Assembly: GCA_003142355.1 (NCBI GenBank)
Contig: PLMF01000120.1
Location: 17,325 to 25,229 of the forward strand
Length of the DNA stretch: 7,905 nt
Origin: Bryobacterales bacterium
GTDB lineage: Bacteria; Acidobacteriota; Terriglobia; Bryobacterales; Bryobacteraceae
Reading direction: 5' to 3'
Part shown: positions 1 to 5,710 of the stretch, in pieces
Position numbering within the stretch: position 1 is the stretch's first letter
Layout: the number at the start of each line of letters is the position of its first letter
The notes under the pieces: model-generated
Seen by the model: only the letters and a program-made list of their open reading frames with translations
Told to the model about the DNA's origin: nothing
Database searches by the model: none
Position numbers and translations under genes: made by a program

Positions 1-296
1 TACTCGAGCCACCCGAGGTTGCTCCAGTTGGGATGGTAGTAGCGATCGTCGAGCGTGTAATTGCCCTCGATGCCGCTATTGGTGACGATGGCGGCTAGCT
101 TCTCTCCGGTGCGCCCTTCCGCCTTCAGCACCAAGACCTTCACCTGCTTGATGGTCAGATCGGGCAGGTCGCCGCGTTTGACGCCAGCCGCCTGCGCGGC
201 GGCGCGGCCCGGATCGGCCAAGGCCACCACACCCAGCGCGGGAGCGGCAACGGCCGCACCCAGGAAACTCCGGCGCGATCCGCTCTTCCCGGACAT
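1..296 (-). CDS. Tat-exported enolase/mandelate racemase superfamily protein, N-terminal part (cut by window edge)
   Basis: Ninety-eight codons are visible and the gene runs off the left edge. The ATG at 296-294 is preceded by a good GAGGAG about 7 nt upstream, which supports this start. The protein opens with a twin-arginine signal: SRRSFL at residues 7-12, then an Ala/Val/Leu-rich stretch to about residue 35 (AAAQAAG), so export through Tat is likely. From about residue 43 the text [13 protein letters not shown], then [12 protein letters not shown], matches the capping N-terminal domain of the enolase superfamily (beta strand, 'l.kI.T..Gi.G'). The catalytic barrel lies outside the window, so the reaction (racemase, dehydratase or cycloisomerase) cannot be named. 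It is divergent from metX with a short shared promoter region. The Tat signal is clear; the family call rests on fewer than 60 residues. Confidence 0.7.
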   Translation of the reverse strand, partial: MSGKSGSRRSFLGAAVAAPALGVVALADPGRAAAQAAGVKRGDLPDLTIKQVKVLVLKAEGRTGEKLAAIVTNSGIEGNYTLDDRYYHPNWSNLGWLE

Positions 297-325
297 AAAA
301 ATTCTCCTCTCTAATTCCAGATGCC

Positions 326-334
326 ACTATATCA
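326..334 (-). promoter_or_regulatory. Extended -10 promoter candidate for the Tat enolase-superfamily gene
   Basis: On the minus strand TGATATAGT fits the extended -10 pattern TGnTATAAT with one mismatch. Transcription would start near 319, giving a leader of about 23 nt that contains the GAGGAG ribosome binding site. No convincing -35 box lies 16-18 bp upstream, as is common for extended -10 promoters. This is a pattern match only. Confidence 0.4.
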
Positions 335-381
335 GCAACTCGGCGGCAGGCGTTTCCAAATGTCGCCCGCCGCGCCTGCTT

Positions 382-390
382 TGCTATGAT
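382..390 (+). promoter_or_regulatory. Extended -10 promoter candidate for metXW
   Basis: TGCTATGAT matches TGnTATAAT with one mismatch. The expected start point near 397 leaves only about 9 nt before the metX ATG at 406. That fits the absence of any Shine-Dalgarno sequence before metX. No good -35 box is seen. Together with the opposing element at 326-334 it would form a divergent promoter pair about 50 bp apart. Confidence 0.4.
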
Positions 391-405
391 AAGAACTCTT
401 CCGTC

Positions 406-1512
406 ATGATCGTCGAGGCCAATACTGTCCGGTTCGATTCGATTTCGCTGGATAGCGGCGCTACCCTCGCGCCGGTGGACGTGGCTTACGAAACCTACGG
501 CCGGTTGAACGCTTCCAAGTCCAACGCCATCCTGGTGCTGCACGCATTCTCAGGCGACGCCCACGCGGCCGGCATCAGCCACGAGAAGGGCAAGCCGGGT
601 TGGTGGGACAACATGATCGGGCCGGGCAAGGCGTTCGACACCAACAAGTATTTCATGATCTGCTCCAACGTCCTGGGCGGATGCCGGGGGACAACCGGGC
701 CTGGATCTGTGAATCCGGCCACCGGCTGCCCGTATGCCATGTCGTTCCCGGTAATCACCATCGGGGACATGGTACGGGTGCAGCGGATGCTGATCGATTG
801 GTTCGGCATCCCGCGGCTGCTCTCGGTAACGGGCGGGTCCATGGGCGGCATGCAGGCCCTCGAATGGGCGGTCTTTTATCCCGATCGCGTGGTTTCCGCG
901 ATCCCGATTGCCTGCACCACCCGGCACAGCGCGCAGCAGATCGCGTTCAACGAAGTCGGCCGGCAGGCCATCATGGCCGACCCCGACTGGAACAACGGCG
1001 ACTACTATAGCGGGAAGCCGCCCGCGCGCGGCCTGGCGGTGGCGCGCATGGTGGGCCACATCACGTTCATGAGCGACGACTCGATGCGCGAGAAGTTCGG
1101 CCGCCGCCTGCGCGGGAAGGAGGCTTTCGGATTCGACTTCGACGTGGATTTCGAAGTCGAGAGTTACCTGCGCTACCGCGGCAGCGAGTTCGTCACCCGC
1201 TTCGACGCCAACTCGTACCTGTACATCACCAAGGCCATGGATTATTTCGATCTCACCAACGGCCACGGCTCGCTGGCGGCGGCCTTCGAGCGGACCGAGG
1301 CGCGCTTCCTGGTGATCAGCTTCAGTTCGGACTGGCTGTACCCGAGTTACCAGTCGCAGGAGATCGTAAGGGCGCTGCGGACGCGCAATTGCGATGTGGC
1401 CTACGTCGAGCTCGAGTCCAATTACGGGCACGACGCCTTCCTGGTGGATGTCGCCGAGCAGACCGATCTCATCCGCGGCTTTCTCGCCAGCACCGTGGAG
1501 AAGGCGCCATGA
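406..1512 (+). CDS. metX: Homoserine O-acyltransferase MetX
   Basis: MetX transfers an acyl group (classically from acetyl-CoA) to the hydroxyl of L-homoserine, the committed step of methionine synthesis in the cytosol. The start at 406 gives 368 residues, the usual family length. The frame stays open upstream to 61, but that extension would overlap the divergent gene and has no family similarity. The alpha/beta-hydrolase fold landmarks are present: [12 protein letters not shown] at 45-56, [10 protein letters not shown] after it, the nucleophile elbow [12 protein letters not shown] with Ser145, FSSDWLYP with Asp309, and NYGHDAFL with His342. Together these give a complete Ser-Asp-His triad at the spacing seen in characterised MetX proteins. 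The stop codon overlaps the metW start (ATGA), so the two are translationally coupled. Some MetX proteins encoded beside metW use succinyl-CoA, so acetyl versus succinyl is left open. Confidence 0.95.
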   Translation: MIVEANTVRFDSISLDSGATLAPVDVAYETYGRLNASKSNAILVLHAFSGDAHAAGISHEKGKPGWWDNMIGPGKAFDTNKYFMICSNVLGGCRGTTGPGSVNPATGCPYAMSFPVITIGDMVRVQRMLIDWFGIPRLLSVTGGSMGGMQALEWAVFYPDRVVSAIPIACTTRHSAQQIAFNEVGRQAIMADPDWNNGDYYSGKPPARGLAVARMVGHITFMSDDSMREKFGRRLRGKEAFGFDFDVDFEVESYLRYRGSEFVTRFDANSYLYITKAMDYFDLTNGHGSLAAAFERTEARFLVISFSSDWLYPSYQSQEIVRALRTRNCDVAYVELESNYGHDAFLVDVAEQTDLIRGFLASTVEKAP

Positions 1513-2141
1513 GCGGGCAGCCCCCCCGCAAGCAGGCATTCGTCCGCGAGCTGCTGGGCCGCAGCGATTACGCCATCATCGGCGACATCGTGGAGCCTGG
1601 CGCCAGGGTGCTGGACCTGGGCTGCGGCGAAGGCGAGCTGCTGGAATGGCTGGCCCAGAACAAGGGCGTGGAGGCGCGCGGCGTCGAGATCTCGGGCGCC
1701 AAAGTGCAGCGCGCCATTGCGCGCGGCGTCTCGGTTTACCAGGGGGACATCGACCAGGGTCTCGCCGATTATCCCGACCAGGCGTTCGACTACGTGATTC
1801 TCAGCCAGACGCTGCAGGAAACCCACCGCCCGCGCAAGGTGCTGCGCGAGATGCTGCGCGTGGGCCGCCGCGCGATCGTGGCGTTCCCCAACTTCGGCCA
1901 CTGGCGGGTGCGGCTTTCCATGCTGCTGAGCGGCGGCTCGCCCCGGACCAAGCTGTTTCCGTACGAGTGGTACGAATCTCCCAACATCCATTTCCTGACG
2001 GTGCTCGATTTCGAAGCCCTGGCTGCCGTGGAGGGGTTGGTGGTGGAGCGGCGCTACTTCCTGGCCGGCCGCCGCAAGGTGACTCTCTTCCCGAATCTGC
2101 TGGCGGAAGTGGCGGTGTTTCTGGTGAGCGCGGCGGGCTAA
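1509..2141 (+). CDS. metW: MetW, methyltransferase-fold partner of MetX
   Basis: This 210-residue protein has a class I SAM-methyltransferase fold. Motif I is [15 protein letters not shown] at residues 34-48, with an acidic residue at the end of strand 2 (Glu60). The family-specific C-terminal half is clear: [11 protein letters not shown] at 125-135, then [14 protein letters not shown] at 149-162, which separates MetW from generic methyltransferases. Family members are typically about 195-210 residues, so it is full length. The ATG at 1509 overlaps the metX stop and has GGAG 8 nt upstream inside metX. In other bacteria MetW is required with, or activates, the adjacent MetX; its own methyl acceptor, if any, is not established. 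It ends 6 bp from the stop of the convergent hydrolase gene. Confidence 0.93.
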   Translation: MSGQPPRKQAFVRELLGRSDYAIIGDIVEPGARVLDLGCGEGELLEWLAQNKGVEARGVEISGAKVQRAIARGVSVYQGDIDQGLADYPDQAFDYVILSQTLQETHRPRKVLREMLRVGRRAIVAFPNFGHWRVRLSMLLSGGSPRTKLFPYEWYESPNIHFLTVLDFEALAAVEGLVVERRYFLAGRRKVTLFPNLLAEVAVFLVSAAG

Positions 2142-2147
2142 AGCGCC

Positions 2148-3119
2148 TTATCGAGCGGTGGCCACGAACCAGTCCAGGATTCTCCCAAAAGCAGCCATGA
2201 GTCCGTCCCCCGGACTCTCGCCGCGGCGCGTCAGCGAATGGTCCGCTCCTTCGATTCGGTCGAATACGGCTGCGCGGCCTTTGGCTGCCAGCTCCGCGCG
2301 CAATACGTCGAACGCCGCGATCGAACTCTGCTCGTCCGCCGTGCCATGGACCAGATACAGTGCCGCCTTGGATCGAAGACACTCCTGAACCAGCGAGGTT
2401 TCGACCAGGCTCGACCACAGCCGGTACGGCTGACCCCAGCAGAACTCGGTGGCACTGTCCGGATGGCGAAGAATCTTAGCCCAGCAACCAAAAACCTCAA
2501 CCTCAGGATCAAGGTTCTTGCGACGCATGTAGTCCGCCACCACGAAAAGGTGGTTCGGCCCGCCGCCGGCAATCGATGCCGCATGTGTCACCGATTCCAG
2601 CACATTCGAGACGTGCACGGCGACGACACCGCCTTCCGAGCCGCCGACAACCAAAGTCCTGGATCGATCTACACCGGGTAATCCTTGTGCCGCCTTGATC
2701 GAGGCCATGATCGCCTCCGTCCATCGATCCAGCGTGTGCTCCTCCCAAAACTCCTGCCGGCAGGTCTTCGCGTCCGTAGAATCGGGTGGTGTATCGAGAA
2801 ACTGCACGCCGGGCTTCTCCACCGAGAGAATCCTGGCGCGCCCGCGTGCGACATCGTTCAGGAGCATCTGCGCGCCCTGGACGATGCGCTCGCCCTGGCG
2901 CTGGAAGTGCGAAGCACAGCCGGTGCCTTGCACAAAAACCGCCAGCGGCGCCGGGTGTTCGGCCGAGCTCGCCGACAGGTAGAAGGTGATGGTTCTGCCG
3001 AACCGATCTTCGGTGGAGTACCGATGAAACGGCGTTCCTGGCACCGCGCCGCCATCGGTAATCGCTCCATTGAGCAGGGTCGCACAGAAGATCAACGGAC
3101 CGAAAAGCCGCATTCGCAT
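2148..3119 (-). CDS. Secreted alpha/beta-hydrolase of unknown substrate
   Basis: The product is 323 residues. It begins with a short basic n-region (RMR) and a hydrophobic stretch to about residue 20, which looks like a Sec signal peptide. The body has alpha/beta-hydrolase features: a likely oxyanion region VFVQGTGC at 61-68, the nucleophile elbow VVGGSEGG with Ser161, HGTADE with Asp262 and EGADHSL with His294, a complete triad in the expected order. Five cysteines in the mature part (68, 120, 212, 227, 247) suit an exported protein with disulfides. No close family is recognised; peptidase, esterase or thioesterase activity are all possible. A second in-frame ATG at 3113 could be the real start (321 residues), because the promoter sits almost on the first ATG and no Shine-Dalgarno is present. 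Base usage looks less GC-biased than in metXW. Confidence 0.8.
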   Translation of the reverse strand: MRMRLFGPLIFCATLLNGAITDGGAVPGTPFHRYSTEDRFGRTITFYLSASSAEHPAPLAVFVQGTGCASHFQRQGERIVQGAQMLLNDVARGRARILSVEKPGVQFLDTPPDSTDAKTCRQEFWEEHTLDRWTEAIMASIKAAQGLPGVDRSRTLVVGGSEGGVVAVHVSNVLESVTHAASIAGGGPNHLFVVADYMRRKNLDPEVEVFGCWAKILRHPDSATEFCWGQPYRLWSSLVETSLVQECLRSKAALYLVHGTADEQSSIAAFDVLRAELAAKGRAAVFDRIEGADHSLTRRGESPGDGLMAAFGRILDWFVATAR

Positions 3120-3124
3120 GGTTC

Positions 3125-3130
3125 ATTATA
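3125..3130 (-). promoter_or_regulatory. Consensus -10 box (TATAAT) abutting the hydrolase start codon
   Basis: On the minus strand a perfect TATAAT ends 5 nt before the ATG at 3119. Normal spacing would place the transcription start at about 3118, inside or next to that ATG. The mRNA would then be leaderless, or have a 5-nt leader if the ATG at 3113 is used. There is no Shine-Dalgarno, in agreement with this. The -35 region is poor. Confidence 0.45.
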
Positions 3131-3164
3131 GTAGCCAACGGCGCAGCCAAAGAGAACATTTCGC

Positions 3165-3261
3165 GCAATGCTTCGTCTAACTTTCTGACGCAGCGTTCAC
3201 CGCCGTCGCGGTTGCCACCCTGGCAATCGGCATGGGCGCAAATACCGCGATCTTCACTTGA
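3165..3261 (+). pseudogene. Relic of an ADOP/MacB-FtsX-type permease gene (N-terminal region)
   Basis: Reading from 3181, the frame gives AAFTAVAV, then LAIGMGANTAIF, then a stop at 3259-3261. This is the hallmark of the first transmembrane segment of acidobacterial duplicated orphan permeases (typical text 'FTAVAVLTLALGIGANTAIFS'). In intact genes it is followed by several hundred residues. Just upstream, in another frame, 3168-3185 reads MLRLTF and then TGA, which resembles the 'MLR..PGF' text that normally precedes the segment, so a frameshift separates the two parts. Both the N-terminal cytosolic part and everything after this helix are missing. It is a decayed fragment, not a functional gene. 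It could instead be a chance hydrophobic match, but the length and order of identities make that unlikely. Confidence 0.65.
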
Positions 3262-3296
3262 GACGCTCCCGGGCGGATCCAGGGCTGCGAGCTCCG

Positions 3297-3512
3297 CTAT
3301 CTCTTGAGCTCGGCGACAAAGCCGCCGCCGGCGCGCAGATCGACGGAGAGCGAATCATTGGCGGAAAGCGTGACGTGCTCGACCCTGAGGGCCGCCGGTT
3401 CTCCTGTATCGCGAAGGAGCGTGGCGAGATAGGAAGCGGGGCGCGGAGAAGGAACCGGCTTCGCCCAGGGATCCCGGTGGGCGGTTCGCGAGGCGCGCTT
3501 CCCGTTCCGCAA
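3297..3512 (-). pseudogene. C-terminal fragment resembling a glycoside hydrolase (GH97-like) tail
   Basis: The frame is open for 71 codons directly after the stop codon of the large gene at 3513-5549 and ends in TAG at 3299-3297. It has no ATG; the first codon after the upstream TAG is TTG, without a ribosome binding site. From about codon 27 the text YLATLL, VEHVTLSANDSLSVDL, RAGGGFVAELKR follows the pattern of the small beta-sandwich closing GH97 alpha-glucosidase-type enzymes ('Y.A.iy.D...', then 'v....l.l.LApGGG.a..l'). Only this last roughly 45-residue piece is present; the catalytic domain is absent. I read it as a leftover of a deleted glycoside hydrolase gene. The GH97 assignment is tentative; other glycosidase families end with a similar strand pair. 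Confidence 0.45.
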
Positions 3513-5549
3513 CTAAAGACCCTGTGAGGCCGCCAGCACCACACTCTTGCCGGAGTGGTCCAGAATCGTGATCTTCCCGTTCTCGAAAGTTACGTCGTCC
3601 ACCCTGCTGAATCCCTCTGGCACCCTCGTGTAAAACATCAGGAAGCGCGTCTGGATTTTCGATTTGGCCGGCAACCAGCGGAACGTGGGCGTTCCGAATA
3701 GCGGGCTCATGGCCACCGTTTCCCGATGGGAGATGTCGAACGCCTGTGTCGAAAACTCCATGCCGCGCGCCGCACGGCCGTCGCCCGTGAAGTTCATCCA
3801 GCTCATCAGCCACGGATAATCCTCGCGCCGGAATACGTACCCGAATACGAGGTGCTTCTCCAACTGCATGGCTGTTACAAATTCCAGTTTGCGGGCCGGG
3901 TCCAGTTGGCAACTGGCCAGGTCCAGCCAGTTATGATCCGTGGGAATTACGCGCAGATCGGCATGGCCGCCGTCATTGGTGGGGGCCATCGGCCAGGTGA
4001 AATCTTGGTCATAAACCAGGTGCCCGGGAATGCTTCCGGGCTTATAGGGACGGACGCGACACTTAGTAGCCGGCATATCCACCACGACTTTGCCTTTCTC
4101 CATAAAAGGAGGACCAATGGTGGCGTGTTCGGCCCAGGAAATGGGCCGGTCCACGGAGAGCAGGCTTTCCAGGTCGCTGGTAACGCGGACCACGCTCTCG
4201 CCGTCCGCGAGCTCGATCGTCCGTGTGAGTACTTCCTGCGCCAACGGCAGCGTGGCCTGCATGCTGACGGAGTGCACCGGCCCGGATTCGTGGGTGGCGA
4301 CGATCTTGAAAATCTGCCTGCCGGTTTCGCCGTGAAAGGGCATGCCCAGAGCCGCCTCCTCCGGTGATGGGGCACCGAAGCCGTCCAGCGCCAGCATGTG
4401 AGGGACCGTGCCAAAGGGGCTGAGAGGCTCTCCCTCGCGCAGCAGAAGTTTGGTGAAGCTGCCGCCATTGGCCAGGGTCGTCAGTTCCATCTTGTCATTG
4501 GCGAGCATGATCGGGATGGGCGCTGGCGATCCGCCGCTTACAGGCGCATACGTCTTGCTGAAACCATTCCGTGTGTTGGTCACAATAAACGCTCCATTGG
4601 ATTCTGCCGATAGTTTGATCATCCTATACTCGTCTGTCGGTTCCAGGTTGGCAATGAAATCGTCCGGCGGATTCGTATCTTTGGTCCCGTTGGCCGAGTA
4701 GTGGACCTGCCAGATGTCTTCCAGGCCGGCGGTGGCGCGCAGAATCGGCCAGGTTTGCGGATCTCCGCCTTTTTTGGCCCCATTGCCCATGATCGCCACT
4801 CGCGGGTGCAGCGCGCCGATCAGCTCCGGCGCGATCCCCTTGAACTGGCCATGCACGTTCACGTGATACACGTCCACCGTGCCAATCGGATTGTTGGGAC
4901 AAACCAGTTCGTGACTGTGGTGCGCTTCCAGGTCCGCGAGATCTAACATGCGGAACTTACCAAAGGTAATCAGCAGACCGACTGAGAGGTTGTCTTCCAC
5001 ATCTCTCTCAATCACAGCCTGCTGGGGATTGGTCGAGCAGAGCGGATTTGGCGCGCCGGCGCCCTGGAGCGGCTTCCGGATGAACTGTCCCGCTGCCGCC
5101 ACCACCTCTACATCCACTCCCTGGAACGGAATCTTGTCACCCGGCTTGACTACCGTGTGACCGACCTTCCGGCGAACCGCGTCGTAGGCTTTGAACCACT
5201 CCGGCTGAGGACCCAGCCCGTCGCCGTGATCGTAGATATGCCCGATGGGGAACCTGGCCTCCAGCGCCGGGACGTCTCCACGGTGATCGATATCGAAATG
5301 CGAGATCAACAGGTGGTCGATACGCCGCAGACCGGCGGCCTTGACAGCCTCCAGAATTCGATCCGTCGATGCCGGCCGGGCATTGAACGCGGGCCAGCCA
5401 ACATCGATGAGCAGCGACTCCCCGGACGGAGAAACAAACAGGACACACTTGCCTCCCTCGACATCTACGGTATATACATCGAGCGTATTGGCGGCCGCGA
5501 GGACGGAAACGAGAAGCGTCAGAAGCAAACCCGTCTTGAGGATTCTCAT
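3513..5549 (-). CDS. Exported two-domain protein: ComEC-like metallo-beta-lactamase fold fused to a galactose-mutarotase-like domain
   Basis: The start at 5549 is chosen because AAGGAG lies 6 nt upstream and a Sec signal peptide follows at once (basic n-region, LLLTLLVSVLAAA to residue 20). A longer frame from 5600 adds 17 polar residues ahead of it. Domain 1 (about 22-335) is an MBL fold: LLIDVGW at 46-52 and the metal motif H84-F-D86-I-D88-H89, the HxDxDH form of the ComEC/Rec2-type branch. Later come D203-D206, H210, H211, H229 and H233, candidate metal or active-site ligands. It ends in NGFSKTY, where standalone relatives would be expected to stop. A Gly/Ser/Pro linker (338-346) leads to domain 2 (about 347-678). 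That domain resembles aldose-epimerase-like sandwiches: ELTTLANGGSFTKL, His406 in PFHGE, Glu474-His475 in WAEHATIGPPF and Glu598 in GMEFSTQAF. The overall function is unknown. The protein is probably periplasmic, acting on a saccharide or phosphoester. Confidence 0.8.
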   Translation of the reverse strand: MRILKTGLLLTLLVSVLAAANTLDVYTVDVEGGKCVLFVSPSGESLLIDVGWPAFNARPASTDRILEAVKAAGLRRIDHLLISHFDIDHRGDVPALEARFPIGHIYDHGDGLGPQPEWFKAYDAVRRKVGHTVVKPGDKIPFQGVDVEVVAAAGQFIRKPLQGAGAPNPLCSTNPQQAVIERDVEDNLSVGLLITFGKFRMLDLADLEAHHSHELVCPNNPIGTVDVYHVNVHGQFKGIAPELIGALHPRVAIMGNGAKKGGDPQTWPILRATAGLEDIWQVHYSANGTKDTNPPDDFIANLEPTDEYRMIKLSAESNGAFIVTNTRNGFSKTYAPVSGGSPAPIPIMLANDKMELTTLANGGSFTKLLLREGEPLSPFGTVPHMLALDGFGAPSPEEAALGMPFHGETGRQIFKIVATHESGPVHSVSMQATLPLAQEVLTRTIELADGESVVRVTSDLESLLSVDRPISWAEHATIGPPFMEKGKVVVDMPATKCRVRPYKPGSIPGHLVYDQDFTWPMAPTNDGGHADLRVIPTDHNWLDLASCQLDPARKLEFVTAMQLEKHLVFGYVFRREDYPWLMSWMNFTGDGRAARGMEFSTQAFDISHRETVAMSPLFGTPTFRWLPAKSKIQTRFLMFYTRVPEGFSRVDDVTFENGKITILDHSGKSVVLAASQGL

Positions 5550-5585
5550 GGCTTTCTCCTTCCGGATATCCCGGATTTCCGCATC

Positions 5586-5594
5586 AGTGTAGCA
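5586..5594 (-). promoter_or_regulatory. Extended -10 candidate for the MBL/mutarotase-like gene
   Basis: On the minus strand TGCTACACT matches TGnTATAAT at the TGn and four of six -10 positions. Transcription would begin near 5579, leaving a leader of about 30 nt with the AAGGAG site. It would lie downstream of the alternative ATG at 5600, supporting the start at 5549. No -35 box is evident. Confidence 0.3.
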
Positions 5595-5619
5595 CGACAT
5601 GTACGACAGGCGGCGATTT

Positions 5620-5657
5620 CACCTTGGGTGAGCATCCTCCACAGCCTCATCAAGGTG
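5620..5657. repeat. Inverted repeat CACCTTG / CAAGGTG in the divergent promoter region
   Basis: Exact 7-bp arms lie at 5620-5626 and 5651-5657, with centres 31 bp apart, about three helical turns. The left arm also sits inside a smaller palindrome, TCACC-TTG-GGTGA at 5619-5631. It lies between the MBL/mutarotase-like gene and the esterase gene and could be an operator for a shared regulator or an RNA stem in the esterase leader. No regulator is identifiable in the window. Confidence 0.35.
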
Positions 5658-5665
5658 TAACCTGA

Positions 5666-5698
5666 GGTTTCCGGCGGTCGCCGAGGCCGCCGGAGACC
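5666..5698 (+). promoter_or_regulatory. Twelve-base-pair hairpin just before the esterase ribosome binding site
   Basis: GGTTTCCGGCGG (5666-5677) pairs with CCGCCGGAGACC (5687-5698), eleven Watson-Crick pairs and one G-U, around a 9-nt loop. The Shine-Dalgarno GAGGAG at 5701-5706 starts two bases after the stem. Both flanking genes point away from this gap and no U-tract follows, so it is not a conventional terminator. It should form in any esterase mRNA that starts upstream and may affect translation or stability. Confidence 0.55.
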
Positions 5699-5710
5699 GT
5701 GAGGAGATCA

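Larger units (their letters stand above)
3120..3512. other. Gene-poor stretch with relics of two genes
   Basis: These 393 bp separate the hydrolase from the MBL/mutarotase-like gene. Apart from the hydrolase promoter, they hold a plus-strand permease fragment (3165-3261) and a minus-strand glycoside-hydrolase-like tail (3297-3512), described separately. No terminal repeats or transposase remnants were seen. Confidence 0.6.

Noticed and set aside
61..405. N-terminal extension of metX by 115 codons
   Set aside because: It runs antisense through the signal-peptide region of the divergent Tat gene, has no MetX similarity, and would give a far oversized protein.
386..409. A seven-codon upstream reading frame (MIRTLPS) whose stop overlaps the metX ATG
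   Set aside because: Its ATG lies inside the proposed -10 box, it has no ribosome binding site, and it would not be transcribed from the predicted start near 397.
550..1539. Long minus-strand open frame (329 codons) opposite metX
   Set aside because: It is an antisense shadow of a high-GC gene; the translation is rich in Arg/Val/Ala without any recognisable domain, while the plus strand encodes a complete MetX.
2142..2147. Terminator between metW and the convergent hydrolase gene
   Set aside because: The gap is only 6 bp and no stem-loop with a T-run is visible around it.
3254..3544. 96-codon minus-strand frame across the relic zone
   Set aside because: Ser/Arg/Pro-rich text without family features; the neighbouring frame at 3297-3512 carries the recognisable glycosidase-like pattern.
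5550..5600. Start of the MBL/mutarotase-like gene at 5600, adding MSCYTDAEIRD...
   Set aside because: The extra residues would put a polar stretch before a clear signal peptide, and a strong AAGGAG sits directly before the ATG at 5549.
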